Source: Planctomycetaceae bacterium
GTDB taxonomy: Bacteria > Planctomycetota > Planctomycetia > Pirellulales > Thermoguttaceae
DNA: 11,146 nt
NCBI GenBank assembly: GCA_009776995.1
Contig: WRMR01000117.1
Location: 1 to 11,146, forward strand
Direction of reading: 5' to 3'
Part shown: positions 1 through 5,012 of the stretch, piece after piece
Layout: each line of letters opens with the position of its first letter
How positions within the stretch are numbered: the stretch's first letter is position 1
Program-made: the position numbers and the translations under genes
Notes under the pieces: generated by a model
Told to the model about the DNA's origin: nothing
Databases searched by the model: none
Seen by the model: the letters and a program-made list of their open reading frames with translations, nothing else

Positions 1-2084
1 GAAATCTCAAGGAAGGGAAAGACAAAGAAAAAGTCAAAGGTAAAAGAGGCAAAAGTGCGGATATCACCGTACCTTTAATTGATGCCGGTGCCACCGCCAC
101 TGCCAGGAAGAGAGGGGGGGCACGACCGAAGAGCAAGGATGAGCTGCTCACAAACGACGCCGCAGTAACCAAGCCGGCCAGAAAATCGCACGGAGGAGCC
201 AAACGCCGCCATGCCGGTTTGGAATACGACGCCGAGGAGAGTTTCGTCATTCCCCGACAGCTTCGACGGCAGAAAAAAACGCATCAGGTCAATACCGCCG
301 CCCCGCGGAAAAACGACCTTGTGATTCAACTTCCCTGTACCGTCAAGCAGTTTGCCGAACAGACAGGACTTTCTGTGGCGATCGTACTGCGGAAGCTGAT
401 CGAACTGGAGACGCCGATGATCATTACCTCGCAACTCGACGAAGACTCCGCCGAACTGCTCAGTGAAGCCTTCGAACTGCGGCTTGACATCCGACCGCCC
501 AAATCGCTGGAAGACGAATACGTGCAGTCGCTTTTCGACCAGGTGGATACGGAGGAAAACCTCAAACCGCGGCCGCCGGTCGTCACCTTCCTGGGACACG
601 TTGACCACGGGAAAACCTCGTTGCTCGACCGCATTTTGCACCTCGACGTCGTTTCCGGGGAAAAAGGCGGCATCACGCAGCACATCCGGGCGTACCGGAT
701 TACGACACCCAACGGGGACATCACGTTTGTTGACACGCCCGGCCACGAAGCCTTTACCGAAATGCGTGCCCGCGGCGCGAATTGTACTGACATTGTTGTG
801 CTCGTTGTTGCCGCAGACGATGGCGTCATGCCGCAGACGGAAGAAGCCATCAGCCACGCACGAGCAGCCGGTGTGCCGATTGTTGTGGCGTTAAATAAAT
901 GCGATTTGCCGTCGGCGAATATCGACCGGGCGATGCAAAGCCTGGCAACCCACGATATTCTGCCCAGTGAGTGGGGTGGCGACGTCGAAGTCGTCCGAAC
1001 CAGTGCAATCACAGGCGACGGAATCGACACATTGCTCGACACACTGCTGATGGTGGCCGAATTGAGCGAATTGAAAGCCAACCCGAATCGCGCGGCATTT
1101 GGTGTGGCTCTCGAATCGGAAATGCAGTCGGGCCAGGGCGTCATTGCAAAAGTGCTGGTGCAAAACGGAACGCTGAAAATGGGCGATGTCGTGCTTTGCG
1201 GAGCCGCACACGGCCGCGTTAAGGCCATGATGAGTACGCTGGCACCGTTCAATAAACTGACCAAAGCCGGGCCGGGGACGCCCGTGCAACTGATCGGACT
1301 GGACGTTGCACCGGCGGCGGGCAGCAAATTCTGCGTCCTGGACGACGTTTCCATCGCGCGTCAGATCTCGCAGGATCGCGCCGACACCGAACGCTCACAG
1401 GAACTGGCCGACATGCGGCCGCGGGTGACGCTCGAAAACCTGTTCCAGCGCATCTCCGAAGCGACCGAAGTGCAAACGCTCAATATCATCATTCGGGCGG
1501 ACGTGCGCGGCTCCATCGAAGCCATCCGCAAGGAATTGGGCAAGCTCGATCACCCGGAAGTCAAAATCCGCATCCTCCAGGCGACCGTCGGCGGGATCAC
1601 CGAAGCTGACGTGCAACTGGCCGACGCGTCCGAGGGGATCATCGTCGGGTTCAACGTCGTCCCGGACGAAGGTGCCCGCGTTTTGGCCGAAAAACTGAAA
1701 ATTCAGGTTCGCCGTTACGACATCATTTATAATCTGGCCAATGACATCAAGGCCGCCCTTGAGGGGATGCTCAAGCCGCTTTCCCGCGAAAAGGAACTCG
1801 GCCGTATTCTTGTGCAACGGACGTTTGTCGTCAGCCGCCTCGGAACGATTGCTGGATGCCGCGTCCTTTCCGGGACGGTCGAACGTGATTGCCGCATCCG
1901 CATCATCCGCGAAAACCGGATTATCGGCGATTACGCACTCGATTCGCTCAAACGCGAAAAAGACGACGCGAAAGAAGTCCGCGAAGGCTACGAATGCGGA
2001 ATCAAACTGAAAGGCTTCAACGACATCAAGGAAGGTGACCTCTTCGAATCCTACAAAACCGAAGAAATCGCACGAACGTTTTAA
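1..2084 (+). CDS. infB: Translation initiation factor IF-2, 5'-truncated by window edge
   Basis: IF-2 is the GTPase that brings initiator fMet-tRNA to the 30S subunit and promotes 50S joining. The reading frame is open from base 3 to the TAA at 2082-2084 (693 codons), so the gene begins before the window; the TTG at 219 is not a credible start. The first ~75 codons are the Lys/Arg/Ala-rich linker typical of the IF-2 N-terminus. An IF2_N helical module follows (LPCTVKQFAEQTGLS, about 330-380). The G domain has all its motifs: G1 GHVDHGKTS (594-620), G2 GGITQH, G3 DTPGHEAF (from 732), G4 NKCD (894-905) and G5 TSAITGDG. Domains II, III and IV follow, ending ...KTEEIARTF. Family membership is certain. 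In many bacteria rbfA follows directly; here 2 kb of accessory DNA intervenes. Confidence 0.97.
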   Translation, partial: NLKEGKDKEKVKGKRGKSADITVPLIDAGATATARKRGGARPKSKDELLTNDAAVTKPARKSHGGAKRRHAGLEYDAEESFVIPRQLRRQKKTHQVNTAAPRKNDLVIQLPCTVKQFAEQTGLSVAIVLRKLIELETPMIITSQLDEDSAELLSEAFELRLDIRPPKSLEDEYVQSLFDQVDTEENLKPRPPVVTFLGHVDHGKTSLLDRILHLDVVSGEKGGITQHIRAYRITTPNGDITFVDTPGHEAFTEMRARGANCTDIVVLVVAADDGVMPQTEEAISHARAAGVPIVVALNKCDLPSANIDRAMQSLATHDILPSEWGGDVEVVRTSAITGDGIDTLLDTLLMVAELSELKANPNRAAFGVALESEMQSGQGVIAKVLVQNGTLKMGDVVLCGAAHGRVKAMMSTLAPFNKLTKAGPGTPVQLIGLDVAPAAGSKFCVLDDVSIARQISQDRADTERSQELADMRPRVTLENLFQRISEATEVQTLNIIIRADVRGSIEAIRKELGKLDHPEVKIRILQATVGGITEADVQLADASEGIIVGFNVVPDEGARVLAEKLKIQVRRYDIIYNLANDIKAALEGMLKPLSREKELGRILVQRTFVVSRLGTIAGCRVLSGTVERDCRIRIIRENRIIGDYALDSLKREKDDAKEVREGYECGIKLKGFNDIKEGDLFESYKTEEIARTF

Positions 2085-2088
2085 TGAT

Positions 2089-2189
2089 TAGACTTGTTCG
2101 GAAACCCAGAAATGTAATTGCCCATTTTTCCAAAAATCAACAACATGGGTAGTTTGGGCAGAAATCTATTGAGTTTCCGAATAAGTCTA
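2089..2189. repeat. ~100-bp element with terminal inverted repeats (MITE-like or large hairpin)
   Basis: Five bases after the infB stop, AGACTTGTTCGGAAAC (2090-2105) is matched by its inverted copy GTTTCCGAATAAGTCT (2173-2188) with one mismatch; one more base pairs outside each arm. The palindrome continues imperfectly inward (TTGCCCA near 2118-2124 against TGGGCAG near 2155-2161). No ORF fits inside. Two readings are possible: a small non-autonomous transposable element (MITE) bounded by IS-like terminal repeats, or a long stem-loop acting at the 3' end of the infB transcript. No clear flanking target duplication is visible, so the class is undecided. Confidence 0.6.
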
Positions 2190-2212
2190 TTTGTATTCAC
2201 TCACGCTTTCAT

Positions 2213-2232
2213 TTCACCACGAAGGCACGAAG
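2213..2232 (+). repeat. Short intergenic repeat motif, CACCACGAAGGCACGAAG type
   Basis: The sequence TTTCACCACGAAGGCACGAAG lies in the non-coding stretch after infB. From memory, this motif recurs between genes in many unrelated bacterial genomes, often with the second motif found at 2631-2657. Within this window it occurs once, so the call rests on recognition of the motif and not on local repetition. Confidence 0.45.
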
Positions 2233-2258
2233 ATGTTGAAAAAAGTATTTTTTGAACG

Positions 2259-2606
2259 ATGAAACGTCCAAAAAAACGATTACGAAAAAAATATTTCAAA
2301 ATACTCATTTCTGAAGTTTCTTGTGACGTCAGCCAGTCGGATATTTTGAGGAAAAGATTTTTTGAAGCCAATGAAGACGAGGTATTTGACCTTTCAGATT
2401 CCGACTTGGTTCCGTTGCTTCATGTTTCAAGTATGACAAAGATTCGGAAATATCGTCTCCGGTTCACGGTTGCTGTTGTTTCAAAATTTGGAGATTTTTT
2501 CGCGGAGAAAGAATTTGTCTGCGTCGTTTTATTGTTTTTGGCAAAAGATTTCCCTGGTGTATTTTCAGAATCCACGATCTTTAAAAATTATCAAGAACCA
2601 TCGTGA
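2259..2606 (+). CDS. Doubtful hypothetical ORF, 115 aa
   Basis: This open frame runs from ATG at 2259 to TGA at 2606. The product starts with a strongly basic stretch (MKRPKKRLRKKYFK) and has mixed acidic and hydrophobic segments further on. I recognise no family. There is no Shine-Dalgarno sequence: the bases upstream are an A/T run. The ORF is clearly more AT-rich than infB and rbfA, and it lies between two intergenic repeat motifs in an island of decayed genes. It may be a chance ORF or an eroded gene. It is listed because it is the only substantial ORF in the 2085-2666 stretch. Confidence 0.2.
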   Translation: MKRPKKRLRKKYFKILISEVSCDVSQSDILRKRFFEANEDEVFDLSDSDLVPLLHVSSMTKIRKYRLRFTVAVVSKFGDFFAEKEFVCVVLLFLAKDFPGVFSESTIFKNYQEPS

Positions 2607-2630
2607 AGAACAAAACAATGTTATTGGTTT

Positions 2631-2657
2631 CTCGCAGAGACGCGGAGATCGCAGAGG
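2631..2657 (+). repeat. Short intergenic repeat motif, CGCAGAGACGCGGAG type, supplying a Shine-Dalgarno sequence
   Basis: CTCGCAGAGACGCGGAGATC followed by GCAGAGG forms an internally repetitive GCAGAG/GCGGAG track. From memory it belongs to a motif class that recurs in intergenic DNA of many bacteria, frequently with CACCACGAAGGCACGAAG (2213-2232 here). Its last copy, AGAGG at 2653-2657, sits nine bases before the ATG of PIN copy A, so the repeat appears to serve as the ribosome binding site of that gene. Confidence 0.45.
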
Positions 2658-2666
2658 TTTTTTGCC

Positions 2667-3153
2667 ATGACTGAAAACGATGCGACAAAACCGACCGTTT
2701 ACATTGAAACCAGCATCATCAGTTTTTTGACAAGTCGTCCGAGCCGCGATTTGTCGGTATCAACAAACAACGCGGGAATGGTGGGAAACGTGCCGCGAGG
2801 ATTTTCATTTGTATATTTTGGATGCCGTTCGAAAGGAAATATCGTCAGGCGATGCAATGGCAAGTTGCTTGCGCATCGAAGCCGCTGAAGGGATTGATCT
2901 CCTGATTTCCACGTCCGAAGTCAATGATTTGGCTCTGGAATTGATGGGATCGCATACGTTGCCTCCCAAAGCCACCTCCGATGCTTTACACATCGCGTTG
3001 GCGGCGTGCTATGGTGTGGATTATTTGTTGACGTGGAATTGCAAACACATTGCCAATCCCAGATTTGAACTTACTTTTGCGAATGTCATTGCACGAAAAG
3101 GGTATAAGTATCCAGTGATTTTAACCCCGCTCGACTTTTTATATCAAGAATGA
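2667..3153 (+). pseudogene. PIN-domain (VapC-like) toxin, copy A, frameshifted by an 8-bp deletion
   Basis: VapC-type PIN proteins are metal-dependent ribonucleases of toxin-antitoxin systems. The frame from ATG 2667 gives MTENDATKPTVYIETSIIS up to about 2756. It then shifts by one frame and continues QQTTREWWETCREDFHLYI from 2761 to the TGA at 3151-3153. Alignment with copy B shows that A lacks TTGGTGGT after TCGGT, an 8-bp loss between short GGT repeats. Restoring it gives about 164 residues, a normal length. PIN hallmarks are present: the N-terminal acidic YIETS segment, the SDALHIALAA acidic motif and the TWNCKHIAN block. The C-terminal ORF alone lacks the first acidic motif and is unlikely to be active. 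The stop overlaps the next gene as ATGA. An 8-bp deletion is not a typical sequencing error. Confidence 0.85.
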
Positions 3154-3353
3154 AAGCAACCATCATGTCAAAGACAGATTCCATTGTAAAAAACGAGATT
3201 ATGGACGAGGTCTATGCCATTCGCGAGGAACTTTCCCGACAATGCGACTACGATGTGACAAAACTCGTCGATTCCCTCGGTGAGTATCGTAAGGAACTCG
3301 AAAAACAAGGCATCCGGTTTGTCAGCAAAGAGGATGTGGAAAAACGACAATAA
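3150..3353 (+). CDS. Small antitoxin-like protein, copy A, intact
   Basis: This 67-residue frame follows PIN copy A. ATG 3150 overlaps the toxin stop in an ATGA arrangement, favouring translational coupling. The second ATG at 3165 (MSKTDSIVKNEIMDE, 62 aa) matches the start of copy B and may be the real start. The protein is charged and probably helical, with VYAIREELSRQCDYDV in the middle and a KELEKQGIRFVSKEDVEKRQ tail. From memory it resembles small proteins of the form IVEEIRKIREAHAAKFNYD that accompany PIN toxins in cyanobacteria and planctomycetes, so I infer an antitoxin role. Toxin-before-antitoxin order is the reverse of classical vapBC. It is the only one of the four cassette genes still in frame. 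Confidence 0.7.
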   Translation: MKATIMSKTDSIVKNEIMDEVYAIREELSRQCDYDVTKLVDSLGEYRKELEKQGIRFVSKEDVEKRQ

Positions 3354-3374
3354 ACCCGGCACACAACGAAATTC

Positions 3375-3408
3375 ATGACGTCGTCACGTCGAACACTCAA
3401 AGCCGCCG
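3375..3408 (+). pseudogene. Duplicated 5' fragment of rbfA
   Basis: From ATG 3375 the sequence encodes MTSSRRTLKAAG, matching the first 11 codons of true rbfA at 4134 (MTSSRRTLKAAE). The match also covers the 21 bases upstream and the end of the antitoxin-like gene: 3326-3408 aligns with 4085-4167 at about 91 % by eye. Homology stops abruptly at 3408/3409. The leftover frame continues out of register to a TGA at 3456-3458, overlapping the start of PIN copy B, and could be translated as a 27-residue leader. This is the footprint of the event that duplicated the toxin/antitoxin cassette at the rbfA border. Confidence 0.88.
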
Positions 3409-3432
3409 GAACGATGAAGGTGGTGTCACACC

Positions 3433-3917
3433 ATGACAAAACCGACTGTTTACATTGAAACCAGTATCATCAGTTTTTTGACAAGCCGCCCAAGCCGCGA
3501 TATGTCGGTTTGGTGGTATCAACAAACAACGCGGGAGTGGTGGGAAACGTGCCGCGAGAATTTCCATTTGATATTTCGGTTCCTGTTTACTTTGAAATCG
3601 CAAAGGGGGATGTTTCTGCCAGTGCGTTGCGTTTGGAGGCAGTCCGCGGGATTGAAGTTCTTCGTACAACACCAGAAGTGGAAAATTTGGCACAAGAACT
3701 GATAGAAAGTCATTCCATACCGGTAAAAGCGGCAACCGACGCATTTCATATTGCCCTTGCGGCCTGCCATGGAATGGATTTCCTGCTGACCTGGAACTGT
3801 AAACACATTGCCAATCCCGTTGCGGGACGGCATTACAGAAGAATCATTACACAAAATGGTTACCAATATCCTGAAATAACAACTCCCGTCAATTTTGATA
3901 CTCGTATGGAGGATTGA
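3433..3917 (+). pseudogene. PIN-domain (VapC-like) toxin, copy B, frameshifted by a 1-bp deletion
   Basis: This is a paralogue of copy A. ATG 3433 is preceded by AAGGTGG (3417-3423) at nine bases, a fair Shine-Dalgarno sequence. The frame reads MTKPTVYIETSIISFLTSRP and on through WWYQQTTREWWETCRENFHL. One T is then missing near 3571 (CATTTGATATTT, against CATTTGTATATTT in copy A). After the shift it continues ISVPVYFEIAKGDVSASALR to the TGA at 3915-3917. Restored, it has about 161 residues with the YIETS motif, the TDAFHIALAA acidic motif and TWNCKHIAN. The shift falls at a different place from that in copy A, so the two copies were broken independently. If the lesion is a sequencing error, this would be an intact toxin gene. 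Confidence 0.83.
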
Positions 3918-3919
3918 TA

Positions 3920-4112
3920 ATGTCAAATACTCTCACGGCGAATCGTTGATAATGAAATTCTGGACGAACTTTACGCCTATCGTGAAGCCTTTGCCGCACG
4001 TTTCGACTATGATGTTCACAAAATGGGAGAATACTTCCGCGAACAGGAAAAGGAACTTGAAAAACAAGGTTTCAAATTTGCGGACAAAGAGGATGTGGAA
4101 AAACGACAATAA
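3920..4112 (+). pseudogene. Small antitoxin-like protein, copy B, frameshifted near the N-terminus
   Basis: ATG 3920 follows the PIN copy B stop by two bases and has a good GGAGG (3908-3912) at seven bases. The frame gives MSNTLTANR and hits TGA at 3947-3949. One frame over, IVDNEILDELYAYREAFAAR runs on to a TAA at 4110-4112, with the same EDVEKRQ tail as copy A. Removing one A near 3941-3942 restores a 63-residue protein aligned along its length with copy A. Without that repair only an internal start (for example CTG 3960) could express the body. The stop lies 21 bases before the rbfA ATG, exactly as copy A lies 21 bases before the rbfA fragment. Confidence 0.8.
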
Positions 4113-4133
4113 ACCCAACACACAAAGAATTTT

Positions 4134-4508
4134 ATGACGTCATCACGCCGAACACTCAAAGCCGCCGAAGCAATTCGCGAAGTGGTGGCCATGTCCATCC
4201 TGACGGACCTCCAAGACCCGCGTATCCGGGACGTGACCATTACGCGAGTCGAGGTCTCCGGCGACATGCGCCACGCCAAAGTCTTCATCTCCGTCATGGG
4301 CGATGAAACACAGGAGCAACTCACGCTGCGCGGACTACAAAGTGCTGCCGGTTTCCTGCAAGCGAAGTGCGCCAAACGCATCGATACCCGCTACACGCCG
4401 CGTTTGCAGTTCCAAATCGACGAGGGCGTCAAAAAATCGGTCGAAGTCACGCAACTCTTGAAAGAAATCTTTCCCGACGGCGTTGAACCCCCGGACAACT
4501 CTGAGTGA
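4134..4508 (+). CDS. rbfA: 30S ribosome-binding factor A
   Basis: RbfA binds the 30S subunit late in assembly and is needed for 16S rRNA 5'-end maturation and cold adaptation. The 124-residue product has the normal length and family pattern: an N-terminal helix RRTLKAAEAIREVVAMSIL, then LQDPRIRDVTITRVEVSGDM, the strand HAKVFISVMG, a helix with LRGLQSAAGFLQAKCAKRID, and the final strand RYTPRLQFQIDEGVKKS, consistent with the single type II KH-like fold. ATG 4134 is supported by the conserved N-terminus and by its duplicate at 3375. No strong Shine-Dalgarno sequence precedes it. It probably belonged to an infB-rbfA transcription unit before the island came between them. It converges on arfB with only ten bases between the stops. 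Confidence 0.96.
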   Translation: MTSSRRTLKAAEAIREVVAMSILTDLQDPRIRDVTITRVEVSGDMRHAKVFISVMGDETQEQLTLRGLQSAAGFLQAKCAKRIDTRYTPRLQFQIDEGVKKSVEVTQLLKEIFPDGVEPPDNSE

Positions 4509-4518
4509 CAGACACTTT

Positions 4519-4947
4519 TTACTCGTCTGGAATGTTCCGGCGTTCGCGTTTCTTTTGCGAAAGCCGGGCTTTGGCATGGAGCCGCCGCTGGATGGAGCCG
4601 CGTGTCGGCCGCGTCGGAATGCGGCGTTTTGGTTTCCTGACCGCAACGAGCAGCATGGCCCTCAGTTTTTCGAGACAGTCGGTGCGATTCTTGACCGCGT
4701 CCCGGGTTCGTTGGCTTGAGATGACCAGTTCACCGTCTTTCGTGTGATGCGCCGGATAAGAAACGGCCAGACGCGCAATCGAATCGGCGTCGAGCAATCC
4801 GCTCGTGGTTACATGCCAGCGCAACACCGCCTTGCTCGAAACCTTGTTGACGTTTTGTCCGCCGGGGCCGGAGCTCCGCACAAAGGTAAACTCCAACTGT
4901 GAGAGCGGAATTTTCAACTCCGGCATGATTTCAAGAAATTGGGACAT
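4519..4947 (-). CDS. arfB: Alternative ribosome-rescue peptidyl-tRNA hydrolase ArfB (YaeJ-like)
   Basis: ArfB enters stalled ribosomes that lack a sense or stop codon in the A site and hydrolyses the peptidyl-tRNA ester. The GGQ catalytic loop is clear in VRSSGPGGQNVNKVSSKAVL, and the protein ends in the basic tail (RRIPTRPTRGSIQRRLHAKA, then RLSQKKRERR) that in this family sits in the mRNA channel. Starting at ATG 4947 gives 142 residues, close to the ~140 of E. coli ArfB. ATG 4926 (MPELKIPLSQ) would also preserve the domain. The open frame continues upstream to 5133, but that part overlaps the neighbouring gene and has no family match. Prokaryotic class I release factors share the GGQ domain but are much longer. 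It lies 65 bases downstream of the SurA/PpiD-like gene on the same strand. Confidence 0.93.
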   Translation of the reverse strand: MSQFLEIMPELKIPLSQLEFTFVRSSGPGGQNVNKVSSKAVLRWHVTTSGLLDADSIARLAVSYPAHHTKDGELVISSQRTRDAVKNRTDCLEKLRAMLLVAVRKPKRRIPTRPTRGSIQRRLHAKARLSQKKRERRNIPDE

Positions 4948-4960
4948 AAAATGAATTGTG

Positions 4961-4979
4961 GCAGTCACGGCGTGACTGC
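4961..4979 (-). terminator. Perfect inverted repeat between the SurA-like gene and arfB (possible weak terminator)
   Basis: GCAGTCACGGCGTGACTGC is a perfect palindrome around a central G, folding as a seven-pair stem with a five-base loop. On the minus strand it lies 34 bases after the stop of the 953-aa gene and is followed by a mixed A/T stretch (CACAATTCATTTT) without a clean T-run. It may be a weak terminator, an RNA-processing stem or an operator in front of arfB. Confidence 0.4.
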
Positions 4980-5012
4980 TCTGCCTGAAAGTACCAAAAT
5001 TTGGTCGCAGCA

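Larger units (their letters stand above)
2667..4167 (+). repeat. Tandem direct duplication: [PIN toxin - antitoxin-like - rbfA start] x 2
   Basis: Unit A (2667 to 3408) and unit B (3433 to 4167) have the same gene order and orientation, with ATG-to-ATG distances (PIN to rbfA start) of 708 and 701 bases. Identity is high at both edges: about 93 % over the first ~130 bases of the PIN genes, and about 91 % over the antitoxin end plus rbfA start. It drops to roughly 55-70 % in the middle. The figures are hand estimates. Unit B abuts the functional rbfA; unit A ends in the rbfA fragment. Confidence 0.85.

Noticed and set aside
75..857. 260-aa minus-strand open frame across infB
   Set aside because: It lies entirely antisense to conserved IF-2 coding sequence, has no recognisable motif, and arises from the codon bias of the real gene.
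326..1354. 342-aa minus-strand open frame, Ser/Thr-rich
   Set aside because: It is antisense to the G domain and domain II of IF-2; its composition is that of a shadow frame.
2809..3153. C-terminal part of PIN copy A as an independent gene
   Set aside because: It lacks the first acidic PIN motif and has no proper start or ribosome binding site; it is the downstream half of a frameshifted gene.
4509..4518. Bidirectional terminator between rbfA and arfB
   Set aside because: Only ten bases separate the stops, with a short T-run but no inverted repeat.
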